From Alphaproteobacteria bacterium (GTDB lineage: Bacteria; Pseudomonadota; Alphaproteobacteria; JANQMY01): a stretch of 64,000 nt of DNA. Position numbers and translations under genes: made by a program. The stretch lies in the NCBI GenBank assembly GCA_028289425.1, contig JANQPL010000018.1:186001-250000 (forward strand), read 5' to 3'. Shown here in pieces: positions 43,745 through 52,121 of the stretch (the stretch's first letter is position 1; the number at the start of each line of letters is the position of its first letter). The notes beneath the pieces are model-generated. The model did not search any database. It saw only the letters and a program-made list of their open reading frames with translations, and was not told the DNA's origin.

Positions 43745-44074
43745 ATGGAAACGGTGTGGCTTTATTTGGATCAAGCCCTGGATTTCATGCGGCGTGGCTA
43801 TGCCAATGTGAACGCCGTTCAGGGTTTGTTAATTGCCCTTGTCGCTACTTATCTGCTGCACGATTACCGTCGCATTTTGGCCATATCTTTAGGGGCAACT
43901 CTGGTCCATCTTGCGGTCGATCTGATGTTGCCGGTTTTGGCCGACAATGCGGCGTTTAGCCTGCCCGACATATTCGCTCGATGGTATTGGGAATATGCGT
44001 TGTCGTTGTTCGTTGGATTTGTGATCGTGATCTCAATATTTTTCCTCATTAAACGCGTGTTGTTGAGGCGTTAG
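43745..44074 (+). CDS. Small integral membrane protein, unknown
   Basis: A 109-residue protein with about three hydrophobic helices (roughly residues 25-42, 45-65 and 84-104) and a basic C-terminus (KRVLLRR). No family is recognised. It is followed 20 bp later by a small lipoprotein gene and may share its transcript. The 139-bp gap from the large lipoprotein gene holds no recognisable element. Confidence 0.62.
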   Translation: METVWLYLDQALDFMRRGYANVNAVQGLLIALVATYLLHDYRRILAISLGATLVHLAVDLMLPVLADNAAFSLPDIFARWYWEYALSLFVGFVIVISIFFLIKRVLLRR

Positions 44075-44094
44075 AGGGTGACAAGGAGGACAAA

Positions 44095-44286
44095 GTGCAA
44101 CTCTCACTCAAAGAGCTAAAGGTTATCTCGCTGCTGTTGGTGGCGGGGCTCGGAACCAGCGGCTGCGTGGCCGGCGCGATCGCCGCGGCCGGTGCGGGCT
44201 ATGTGATCGCCGACGAGCAAAGCGAAGGAGACGGCAATTTCGATCCGCTGGAAAATGTACGCGGCGAAGGTGACGGCAAGAACTAG
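44095..44286 (+). CDS. Small lipoprotein with Ala/Gly-rich segment
   Basis: A 63-residue product starting at GTG 44095 after an AAGGAGGA site. The signal ends in a lipobox GTSGC (about residue 24). The mature part has GAIAAAGAGYVIADE, like glycine-zipper segments of small envelope lipoproteins, then an acidic tail. Function unknown. A terminator follows. Confidence 0.65.
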   Translation: MQLSLKELKVISLLLVAGLGTSGCVAGAIAAAGAGYVIADEQSEGDGNFDPLENVRGEGDGKN

Positions 44287-44310
44287 CTCAGCCGGTTTGG
44301 AACATTGGCG

Positions 44311-44338
44311 AAAGGCGGCTTGCTTCGGCCGCCTTTTT
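44311..44338. terminator. Terminator between convergent lipoprotein and radical SAM genes
   Basis: AAAGGCGGC (44311-44319) pairs with GCCGCCTTT (44328-44336) across an 8-base loop, followed by further T on the plus strand and preceded by A-rich sequence for the minus strand. It can serve both convergent genes. Confidence 0.8.
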
Positions 44339-45897
44339 CATTGCGCAGCGACCGCGGCGCTCTGCACCTTGTGGAGATAAGCGTTTTGTTCGTGTTCAAG
44401 AGCGCCATCCGGCAAATGGTCCCAAAACGCGCCCAGATCATTTCGCACGCGGTCCACGTAGAACTGCGGAACGGCTTCGGTCTCGCGCTCGAAGAAAGCG
44501 CGTAGAGATTTATCGGTCTCGAGCCGTGCCAGCATGTCCGAATGATATTTGATCCGTCCCCAACCTTCGGACGAGATGGCGCGCACCACATTCATCCATT
44601 TGGGAATCCAACCAGCGGTCGCCTGGGCCCGCCGCGCTATGGCCTTCACGCTGAAGGAATGCTTCTTCAGATCGATAAGACGTGAATAAAACTCCGGCCA
44701 CGAATAATGGAGCGGTTTGACATTCATGGCCTGATTGTTGTTCAAGAAATGGAAGGGAAACCGCAACACGCGGTTCTGCTTTTGAAGTTCCAGATTGAGC
44801 GGCGCTGCTTCGCCGAACGCCGAGAATAGGGAATAGGCGGGAAACGCCCCCGGGGTGCGGTCCAGAAATTCCTTGGTGAGTTCAAACGGCTCGGGGCCCT
44901 CATCCGAATCCAGACCCATGACGAAATTCGCCTGCACATAGGGAATGTGGCGCATGATCATGTTCACATGATCGGCCACTTGAAGCATTTTCTCGCGCGC
45001 CTGCTTAGCGCCCGTCTTCGATTTGGCCCCCATGTCGTACCAGGATTCAATACCGGGCAGAACGGCTTCAAATCCCGCATTGGCCAGGCGCTTTACCTTT
45101 TCTTCCGACATCAAGGAAAGGCTGCTCTCGGCGATAAAACGCATGCGGCGGTCGGGGTCTGCTTGTTCAATCACCGACAGATAATCGTCGAACCGCACGC
45201 CGAAATTCGGGTCGTGCCAGCCGACAATGGGGCGTTTGAATTTCGTCAGCAGAAATTGGAGATCGTCGCGGATGACCCCAAAATCGAGCGGCTGATATTT
45301 GACGACAGAGTCAATACAGAAACTGCACGTATACGGACAGCCAAGACTGCCGATCATGGGCACGATTTTGAAATTTGTCGCGGTCTTTGCAAGCGTTGCC
45401 TCGATGAATTTCCAACGCTCGCGCACGCCGGGCAGATCCACCGGCTGCCCCCGCGCGCTCATCAACAGCCCCATGGGCCGATGCTGGCTGCAATCGGCCA
45501 ACACGTCAGTTACAAGTGGTTTGTCGGTGAAGCCCAACACATAATCGAAATAAAGCTGCGCATCTTCCGGATAACAGCGCGCATGGGGCCCGCCCAGGAC
45601 CGTAGCGACCCCTTTCTTGCGGAATAGATTACTCACCGCATAGGCGAGCTGCGCACTTTGGGTGAATGCACCGATGAACAGTATGTCCAGCTCATCCGGA
45701 AAGGCCGTGAACAGATCTTCGACCGCCGTATAACAGACGAAGGTGACGTCGTGCCCTTCCTCTTCGCACCAAACGGCAATGGCCTGGGGCATAATGCTGG
45801 CGAGATTGCCATGCATCACGCGCCCGTAAAGCGTCGGTCGCGGTCGCCTTGTAACGATGTCAAGTATGCCGACCTTGAGCTTCTTCTTGCCCGTCAT
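44338..45897 (-). CDS. B12-binding domain radical SAM protein
   Basis: A 519-residue enzyme. The N-terminal cobalamin-binding-like domain (residues about 8-140) has the ILDIV start and GGPHARCYPED segment. The radical SAM cluster motif is Cys187-x3-Cys191-x2-Cys194 (GCPYTCSFC). The C-terminal 150 residues form an accessory region. Such proteins carry out methylations or rearrangements at unactivated carbons. A methyltransferase gene lies upstream on the same strand across 240 bp. A GGAGGGG site precedes the start. The substrate is unknown; no biosynthetic cluster is evident. Confidence 0.88.
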   Translation of the reverse strand: MTGKKKLKVGILDIVTRRPRPTLYGRVMHGNLASIMPQAIAVWCEEEGHDVTFVCYTAVEDLFTAFPDELDILFIGAFTQSAQLAYAVSNLFRKKGVATVLGGPHARCYPEDAQLYFDYVLGFTDKPLVTDVLADCSQHRPMGLLMSARGQPVDLPGVRERWKFIEATLAKTATNFKIVPMIGSLGCPYTCSFCIDSVVKYQPLDFGVIRDDLQFLLTKFKRPIVGWHDPNFGVRFDDYLSVIEQADPDRRMRFIAESSLSLMSEEKVKRLANAGFEAVLPGIESWYDMGAKSKTGAKQAREKMLQVADHVNMIMRHIPYVQANFVMGLDSDEGPEPFELTKEFLDRTPGAFPAYSLFSAFGEAAPLNLELQKQNRVLRFPFHFLNNNQAMNVKPLHYSWPEFYSRLIDLKKHSFSVKAIARRAQATAGWIPKWMNVVRAISSEGWGRIKYHSDMLARLETDKSLRAFFERETEAVPQFYVDRVRNDLGAFWDHLPDGALEHEQNAYLHKVQSAAVAAQ

Positions 45898-46137
45898 CCT
45901 GGTGCCCCTCCAATGGCTCCGCCGCTAACCGTTGGTAAGCTGACGGACAAAGAAGCGTGGCGGGTCCGGCCAGGGATCAGCGATATGCCGACCGTAACTG
46001 ATCCGGCGGCAATCGCCTAACGGAAACGCCTTGTCCTGTGTCCGAGTGGACCTGGTCCTTAAAGAGGGCATTTAAGCCTTTGAACTTATGGTGAAAATAG
46101 AAGCTGAATGTGTGCGATGAACTGTGTGCATCGAGGC

Positions 46138-46971
46138 CTATTTCGTAGCTTCAAGGCACAACGCGGGGATCGTCATGGCCAAATCACCGTCTTCTCTTGC
46201 GCGATCATTTAGGTTTTTCTCTAGCGCCGCGAACACTCTGACTTGATCCGCTTTCGGAACAATCGACTTCCAAGCCGGCAGGAAACCCAGGCGGATGAAC
46301 CAATGATTGAGAAACGCGGAGCCGTTTGCATACCGCATGATAAAGGATGTGGACGCCTCCGACGTCACGCGAAACCCGGAAGTCTGGAGCAATTGCCGAG
46401 CCTCTTCTTCGGTGCCACGGTGGGCTTCATTCTCATCGACGGCGGCTAGACAGTCCTCCAACCGAAGGTCCAAAAGTGTCGCGCGGAAACCGTCATAGAA
46501 TTCCCGCATATGCCCCACCGTATTGGTGGTGACGATCAGCCGCCCGCCGGGCTTAACGATCCTGAAGCATTCGCGCAGGACGCCATGCGGATCATCGAAA
46601 TTGTTAATGCCCAGATTCGACACGATCACGTCGACCGAAGTATCCGGCAAGCCGGACTGGGCGGCATCGGCTTCGATGATTTGGATATTCGAAAGGCCGT
46701 AGAAAGCGGTTTTTTGCCGAAGGCGGTCAACCGCCGCCGCCCACGGATCGACTGCTATGACTTTGGATTGCGCGCCGCAACGTTGGGCCAGTTCGATCGA
46801 CAGGAACCCGGTTCCGCACCCCACATCCAGTATGGTCTGCCCGGCCTGTAGCGGTACGCGCTCAAGCAACAGTGCCGCAAAAGGGGCAGACCACAGCGGC
46901 AGCTCGTCATAGAAGTCGCAGAAGCCGGGTTGGTCAAAGTCAATCGATTCAAGGTAATCTGTAAGAGGCAT
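46138..46971 (-). CDS. Class I SAM-dependent methyltransferase
   Basis: A 277-residue methyltransferase of the UbiE/Methyltransf_11 type. Motif I is ILDVGCGTGFLSIELA near residue 48, followed by the acidic residue in VIAVDPWA, then DVIVSNLGINNF (motif II) and RIVKPGGRLIVTTNT (motif III). The C-terminal third is atypical and could hold the substrate pocket. The substrate is unknown. It is on the same strand as the radical SAM gene, but the 240-bp gap means a shared transcript is uncertain. Confidence 0.86.
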   Translation of the reverse strand: MPLTDYLESIDFDQPGFCDFYDELPLWSAPFAALLLERVPLQAGQTILDVGCGTGFLSIELAQRCGAQSKVIAVDPWAAAVDRLRQKTAFYGLSNIQIIEADAAQSGLPDTSVDVIVSNLGINNFDDPHGVLRECFRIVKPGGRLIVTTNTVGHMREFYDGFRATLLDLRLEDCLAAVDENEAHRGTEEEARQLLQTSGFRVTSEASTSFIMRYANGSAFLNHWFIRLGFLPAWKSIVPKADQVRVFAALEKNLNDRAREDGDLAMTIPALCLEATK

Positions 46972-47174
46972 GGCGGCAGCTCAAGAATGAGTCGATGTGT
47001 CCGAACAAGGCGGAAGTATTGCACAGAAGGGCCCGACCCAATCCAACGTTGCACCCAAGCAAGGGGTTGCCGCAGCAGATACAGTGCTCACAGCTCACAT
47101 CAGGGCGCCCTGGGGCATGATCTGCCGCCGGCGCGGATACGTAAGGATTTGAAATCACTCATCGAAGGGACCTC

Positions 47175-47738
47175 ATGATGCGCCTACGCCTGCTTTTAAC
47201 CGCATTCGTTGCCTTCTTCGCTTCTACCGCCATTGCGGCAGAACAATCCGCCTATGATTTCAGCTTCACATCCATTGACGGGGACCCTTTGCCTCTCTCC
47301 ACCTATCAGGGCAAGACGGTGTTGATCGTCAACACGGCGTCGCGCTGTGGCTTTACCCGGCAATACGGCGATTTGCAGAGCGTGTGGCAGACCTATCGGG
47401 ACCGCGGCCTGGTGGTGCTGGGGGTGCCGTCAAACGATTTCGGTAATCAAGAGCCGGGCACGGAAGCGGAGATCAAACGGTTTTGCGAAGTGAACTTCAA
47501 CGTGGATTTTCCGATGACGGAGAAAGTCACCGTGAAGGGCGCCGGCGCACACCCATTCTATCAGTGGGCGGCCCAAACCTTAGGCCCCCAGGCCGTACCC
47601 GGTTGGAACTTCCACAAATATTTGATCGGTCCGACAGGCGAATTGGTGGACTGGTTCGCCTCGCCCGTCGCCCCCACCTCGGGCGCCGTGACAAGTGCGA
47701 TTGAAGGACAATTGGACCGGGCCGCGGGTGGCTCGTAG
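47175..47738 (+). CDS. Glutathione peroxidase-like thiol peroxidase, exported
   Basis: A 187-residue peroxidase with a signal peptide (cleavage near AIAAE). The catalytic tetrad is present: Cys58 in NTASRCGFT (cysteine in place of selenocysteine), Gln in PSNDFGNQEPG, and Trp-Asn in GWNFHKY. Bacterial enzymes of this kind usually use thioredoxin or glutathione to reduce lipid and hydrogen peroxides. Export suggests protection of the periplasm. It is a single gene. Confidence 0.92.
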   Translation: MMRLRLLLTAFVAFFASTAIAAEQSAYDFSFTSIDGDPLPLSTYQGKTVLIVNTASRCGFTRQYGDLQSVWQTYRDRGLVVLGVPSNDFGNQEPGTEAEIKRFCEVNFNVDFPMTEKVTVKGAGAHPFYQWAAQTLGPQAVPGWNFHKYLIGPTGELVDWFASPVAPTSGAVTSAIEGQLDRAAGGS

Positions 47739-47883
47739 CGCCGTCGCTCCGCCCGTTCGACAGGATTTCAGGCGACGATCGCCTCATTGCCACAGGGTCT
47801 CCCACCGCCGCGCTTAACGTGCGGCCCGTTCGCTGGTATGCATAGGCCATCAAGAAATCCAGTACCCCAGGAGACCCAAGGAA

Positions 47884-49131
47884 ATGGCAGAACTCAACCA
47901 AGAACTATTCAATCTGGCCATGTCGGACGAGGCGCGGCCGCTGATGGCGGCGGTCAAGACCCACATGGCCGAAAATGTGGACCCCATCACCGAAGAATTC
48001 TTCGCGTTGGACGCGGAAAAGAAGGATCGGTGGAGCTGGCACCCAAGACAGCTTGACTTGCTGGAGGGGGCAAAGAACAAGGCCAAGGAAAGCGGGCTGT
48101 GGAACTTCTTCCTGCCCGAATCCGAAATCGGACAGGGCCTGACCAATCTGGATTATGCCTATATCGCCGCCGAACTCGGCAAGTCGCCGCTCGCCTCGGA
48201 ATCTCTTAACTGCAGCGCGCCGGACACGGGCAATATGGAAGTGCTGGAGCGGGTCGGCACGCCGGAGCAAAAGAAGCAATGGCTGGAGCCGTTACTCAAT
48301 GGAGAGATCCGCTCGGCCTATGCCATGACCGAACCGGGGCTGCCCTCATCGGATGCCAAGAACATCAGCACCAGCGCTGTGCTGGAAGGTGACGAATGGG
48401 TGATCAACGGCGAAAAGTTCTACATCTCTGGTGCCGGCGACCCCCGCTGCAAGATCATGATCACCATGGTGAAGACCGATCCGAACGCGGCGCCGAGCCG
48501 GCAGCAGTCGCAAATTCTGGTGCCCATCGACACGCCCGGCGTTGAAATCCTGGAAGGCATGGAGGTGTTCGGACACGATCACGCACCGCGCGGCCACATG
48601 CACATTAAGTTCAATAATGTCCGTGTACCGAAGGAAAACATGTTGCTGGGTGAGGGCAGGGGATTTGAGATCTCACAAGTGCGGCTCGGCCCCGGACGCA
48701 TCCACCACTGCATGCGCTCCATCGGCAAGGCGGAAAAAGCACTGGAACTGCTGTGCAAGCGGGCCGGCTCGCGGGTTGCGTTCGGCAAGCCCATCGCCAA
48801 GCTCGGCAAGAATGTGGAAGTGATCTCCCGCGCCCGGATCGAAATCGACGCCATGCGCCTCATGGTGCTACAAGCCGCCAAAGCCATGGACGTGCTGGGC
48901 AACAAGGAAGCCCGCGTCTATGTAAGTGCCGTGAAAGCCATGGTGCCCGAGAAAGTGTGTCTGATCATCGATCAGGCGATCCAAGTGCATGGCGCGGCGG
49001 GCGTTTCCCAATGGACACCGCTGGCGGACATGTACACCGACATGCGCCATCTGCGCTTCGCCGACGGTCCCGACGAAGTGCACCACATGGTGGTCGGCCG
49101 CGCCGAGCTGCAAAAGCACGAAATGTGGTAG
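47884..49131 (+). CDS. Acyl-CoA dehydrogenase, ACAD10/11-like
   Basis: A 415-residue FAD-dependent dehydrogenase. Segments YAMTEPGLPSSDAKN, GRGFEISQVRLGPGRIHHCMR and HLRFADGPDEVHHMVVGR are characteristic of the ACAD10/ACAD11-like branch, which acts on unusual or long-chain acyl-CoA. It is a different branch from the enzyme at 36.9 kb. A GGAGACCCAAGGA stretch precedes the ATG. No kinase/phosphotransferase partner is next to it. It converges on the MFS gene. Confidence 0.92.
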   Translation: MAELNQELFNLAMSDEARPLMAAVKTHMAENVDPITEEFFALDAEKKDRWSWHPRQLDLLEGAKNKAKESGLWNFFLPESEIGQGLTNLDYAYIAAELGKSPLASESLNCSAPDTGNMEVLERVGTPEQKKQWLEPLLNGEIRSAYAMTEPGLPSSDAKNISTSAVLEGDEWVINGEKFYISGAGDPRCKIMITMVKTDPNAAPSRQQSQILVPIDTPGVEILEGMEVFGHDHAPRGHMHIKFNNVRVPKENMLLGEGRGFEISQVRLGPGRIHHCMRSIGKAEKALELLCKRAGSRVAFGKPIAKLGKNVEVISRARIEIDAMRLMVLQAAKAMDVLGNKEARVYVSAVKAMVPEKVCLIIDQAIQVHGAAGVSQWTPLADMYTDMRHLRFADGPDEVHHMVVGRAELQKHEMW

Positions 49132-49156
49132 GGAAACGGCGGCCAACTTGTCCAAA

Positions 49157-50353
49157 TCAGGTTGGCCGCCGGACCCTCTGCTGTAACAGGATTGCACCGG
49201 CGGTCATGGAAACTGCGATCGCCGTCAGCAATAACAGGCCGGCGGAGAATCCCGCGCTGGGGTCGTGCAAGAGTCCGAGAGTGAGGGGTCCCAACACGCC
49301 GCCAATCTCGGCGGCGGAGAAAAACAGACCGCTTGCAACGCCCGCGTAACGCTCCCCGATTTCAGGCAATTCGACGAGGGTTAAGATCAGGACGGTCATC
49401 AAGCTCGACCGCGCGATGCCTTGCAGCAACAGGCCGGAAAGCATGGTGCTGGGCTCGCTAAAGCGGAGCAGAAGGCTCGCCAACACGGCAACAACACTTA
49501 ATCCGATCAAGATATGAAACCGTCGTTCGGGTGTGGCGAGCCGCGGAATGATGAGGGAGCCGGCAATGCCGATCACGGTGGGGATCGCCGCCCAATATCC
49601 AGCATTTGTAGGCGACAGACCGTGGGATTGCAGCAGCGCGGGCAGCCAATTGTTGAGACCGTGATTGAACATGAACACGAAGATGCTCATGAACAAGACG
49701 ATGATGACCGTCTGCTTACGAACTAACTCGGAAATCACCTGTAGCTGTGGCGGTCCCTTCCGCTTAGTGTCACCATCGGCGTCCGCACGCACGAATGTGG
49801 CCAACAAGAACCAGATCACCGTCGCTGCTAGAGAAACGCCGCCCCACAGGCCCATCACCGACCGCCAGGAATTGTCAAACAGAGGCAAGAGCAGGGCGTG
49901 GGTCGCCGTCAGCGAGACAACGCCCCCAATGGCCGGACCGGTCATGTAGATGCCCATGGCCAAGCCGCGCGATTGTCCTTCGAAGGAGGACACCACCACT
50001 TTGGGGGCGCCCGCAGAGATGATGGGGCCGCCGAGGCCGAATAACATGACGGCCAGGATCAATGTGGTGGAATCGACGGCAAACATGCGCGCCAAGGCCG
50101 ACAGGGCGATCAGTCCTCCGCCCAGCGCCAGGGCGAAGCGGGGTTCGACCCGGTCGAGCAACGCGCCCGCGGGCACGGCTGCAAAGATGTAGACCAATTG
50201 CCATGCGCCCATGGCCATGCCCATTTGGCCATGGGACATGTTGAGGTCCGCGATCATGAGCGACGCCATGGGAGCCAGGCTCGTCACCGTCAGCCCAAAG
50301 GACCCGTAGAGCAGCCAAACGCCAAACAGGAGGAGCCAGTTACCGTGCTTCAC
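49157..50353 (-). CDS. MFS transporter, MFS_1 type
   Basis: A 398-residue protein with about 12 membrane helices. The first loop reads LNMSHGQMGMAMGAW, and GALLDRVEPRFALALGG fits MFS motif A. A long central loop with RADADGDTKRKGPP separates the two halves. It resembles cyanate/nitrate or organic-anion MFS carriers in outline; the substrate is not identifiable. It ends 26 bp from the convergent dehydrogenase gene. Confidence 0.83.
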   Translation of the reverse strand: MKHGNWLLLFGVWLLYGSFGLTVTSLAPMASLMIADLNMSHGQMGMAMGAWQLVYIFAAVPAGALLDRVEPRFALALGGGLIALSALARMFAVDSTTLILAVMLFGLGGPIISAGAPKVVVSSFEGQSRGLAMGIYMTGPAIGGVVSLTATHALLLPLFDNSWRSVMGLWGGVSLAATVIWFLLATFVRADADGDTKRKGPPQLQVISELVRKQTVIIVLFMSIFVFMFNHGLNNWLPALLQSHGLSPTNAGYWAAIPTVIGIAGSLIIPRLATPERRFHILIGLSVVAVLASLLLRFSEPSTMLSGLLLQGIARSSLMTVLILTLVELPEIGERYAGVASGLFFSAAEIGGVLGPLTLGLLHDPSAGFSAGLLLLTAIAVSMTAGAILLQQRVRRPT

Positions 50354-50413
50354 AAAAACACTCGCTCATGCAGAAGCGCCGGCGGACTCTCGGTTTGATC
50401 GAACTGTTGATCA

Positions 50414-50860
50414 TCAGGCCCCGGAACTTTCGGCAAACTCTTTGAACCGTTTCATGAAGGTGAGGGTTTGTCTTTTGAACATACCCGGCAAAAAAATGGT
50501 CATCAGTCTCATGACAAAGTTCGAACACTTCAATTCAGACTGAAGTATCCAATGAGTCCTTTCGGCGCCTGCCTCCAGAAGGCGGTTCTCGATGAGATTC
50601 CAAACACCATCCGATTCATAAGTCGCGGAGAACTCGTCCGGGTAGTTGTGGGCCGTAATGGTCTCTATGACCTCCACGTCGCGTCCGCCCATTTTGTGAG
50701 TTTGCTTCGTCTTGGCGCCCACATCACGTGGCCCATCGCCGCTGATGCGCTCAACACTCACGAGATCAGGCTGCCATTTAGTGAGATTGTCGGGGTCGAG
50801 GAATAACTCGACAACACGCTCGCGGGGCCGGTCGATGTCCAGTTCAAGTTGGTAGCGCAT
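50414..50860 (-). CDS. SRPBCC-family (START-like) protein
   Basis: A 148-residue protein of the SRPBCC/polyketide-cyclase-like superfamily. The start MRYQLELDIDRPRERVVELFLDPDNLTKWQPDLVSVE is typical: a first strand, then a helix with a conserved W near residue 29. The C-terminal helix (FMKRFKEFAESSG) closes a ligand-binding cavity. Members bind lipids or hydrophobic compounds. It is divergent from the TetR gene at 51.1 kb across 218 bp. Confidence 0.8.
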   Translation of the reverse strand: MRYQLELDIDRPRERVVELFLDPDNLTKWQPDLVSVERISGDGPRDVGAKTKQTHKMGGRDVEVIETITAHNYPDEFSATYESDGVWNLIENRLLEAGAERTHWILQSELKCSNFVMRLMTIFLPGMFKRQTLTFMKRFKEFAESSGA

Positions 50861-51021
50861 GAGTGTTTCCTGACCGCTTAGACGCTTGCGCTCTCAAATG
50901 GTTCCCAGCACCACTCTTATCATCTTGGCCAGATTGAGTTCCATTACCGCCGCGCCGATTTCGGCTTAAATCGTAGGTCGGTTCCCGGCTCAAACAAATC
51001 CAACCAAACTCGCAAATTCAC

Positions 51022-51065
51022 TTGCATTTCTCTCGCCTTTAATTAAACTGACTGACCGTCAGTCA
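51022..51065 (+). promoter_or_regulatory. Promoter and perfect operator before the TetR-VOC-GPH operon
   Basis: TTGCAT (51022-51027) and TAAACT (51044-51049) have a 16-base spacing. The perfect palindrome TGACTGACCGTCAGTCA (51049-51065) overlaps the end of the -10 box and the likely start point, 13 bases before the TetR ATG. TGAC/GTCA arms of this kind are common TetR operators, so autoregulation is likely. Confidence 0.75.
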
Positions 51066-51078
51066 TTTTTGTAAGAGC

Positions 51079-51660
51079 ATGAGCCAGGCAGCAAGAAGAA
51101 GGCAGAAGAGGGACCGGCGGTCGGACCTGATCGAGGCGGGCATCGCCTTACTTGCGCGTGAGACGCTGCCACGGGTCGAGGACATCACCGCAGCGGCCCG
51201 GACGGGGAAGGGCACGTTCTATCTCTATTTTGACCGCTGGGAGACTTTCCTGGCGGCGGTGAGAGACCGTCTGCTCGAAGACTACCAAATGGACATGCAG
51301 ATCCGTTTGGTGGCGATGAGCAAAGACACCTATTGGCACATCCTGGAAACCGAAATTGAGCTGTTCGTCCGTTGGCTGATGAGCCATGGGCGCATTCACC
51401 GTGTGGTTTTTCACGGCGCGGAAGCAGGGCCGCCGATCCCTTCCGAGTTAGCAGCAACCGGCACGATCGCTAAGCTCATTGAAATCGGGCAGGAATATTC
51501 GCTGGTGTCACCAGATGTGTCGGCACCCATTGCCGCCCAACTCATCCTTGGTGTTTTACATGCGGGTGTCGATCGGATCGACCACGAAACCATCGACGAA
51601 GCCATCCCCGAAATCGTCCGCTTCGTAACATCAGCGCTCGTACGACAGGAGGTACAGTGA
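51079..51660 (+). CDS. TetR-family regulator
   Basis: A 193-residue repressor. The DNA-binding region DLIEAGIALLARETLPRVEDITAAARTGKGTFYLYFDRWETFLAAV is a standard TetR helix-turn-helix. The ligand domain is variable. It is the first gene of an operon with a VOC protein and a GPH transporter and probably senses their substrate. The perfect palindrome at 51049-51065 is its likely target. The C-terminal stop overlaps the start region of the VOC gene. Confidence 0.9.
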   Translation: MSQAARRRQKRDRRSDLIEAGIALLARETLPRVEDITAAARTGKGTFYLYFDRWETFLAAVRDRLLEDYQMDMQIRLVAMSKDTYWHILETEIELFVRWLMSHGRIHRVVFHGAEAGPPIPSELAATGTIAKLIEIGQEYSLVSPDVSAPIAAQLILGVLHAGVDRIDHETIDEAIPEIVRFVTSALVRQEVQ

Positions 51661-52118
51661 TGAGATTTCTTGGTATGCGGCATATCGCCATTGTCGTTTC
51701 CGATCTGAAACGGTCGGCCAAATTCTACATGGACGCATTCGGCATGATTCCGTTTGGGCCGGTCAAGAATGACGGAAGAACGATGCCGCTTGTGTCGCCG
51801 CGTATGCGCGATCAAATCACGCTGGTGACGAAAGAAGAGGAGGGGGAGGCCGGGCATAATTTGAACGAGCCCGGCATGCATGGGGGCATCGACCATTTCG
51901 GCTTTTTTGTCAGCGCCGGAACAAATTTGGATCGGTTGCGCACCAAGATCGAAAAGGCAGGGGGCACTTTTGTCGGCCGCGCGGACATCGCCAAATGGGT
52001 GCCAAGCCTGTTCTTTCGGGACCCGGACGGATATCTGTTTCAGATCACGCGCTTTCCACGCCTCACCAGGTTGTATGTGACCTATCTCAATTTGGCTGCC
52101 ATGTTCGGCCGCCGGTAA
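51660..52118 (+). CDS. VOC-family protein
   Basis: A 152-residue single- or two-module VOC protein: MRFLGMRHIAIVVSDLKRSAKFYMDAFGM at the start, GGIDHFGFFVSAG in the middle, and FFRDPDGYLFQIT near the end, giving His, His and a C-terminal Gln rather than the usual Glu as possible metal ligands. The ATG at 51660 has AGGAGGT 6 bases upstream. Function may be ring cleavage or binding of a hydrophobic compound. It is translationally coupled to the TetR gene and lies 3 bp before the transporter. Confidence 0.8.
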   Translation: MRFLGMRHIAIVVSDLKRSAKFYMDAFGMIPFGPVKNDGRTMPLVSPRMRDQITLVTKEEEGEAGHNLNEPGMHGGIDHFGFFVSAGTNLDRLRTKIEKAGGTFVGRADIAKWVPSLFFRDPDGYLFQITRFPRLTRLYVTYLNLAAMFGRR

Positions 52119-52121
52119 TCC

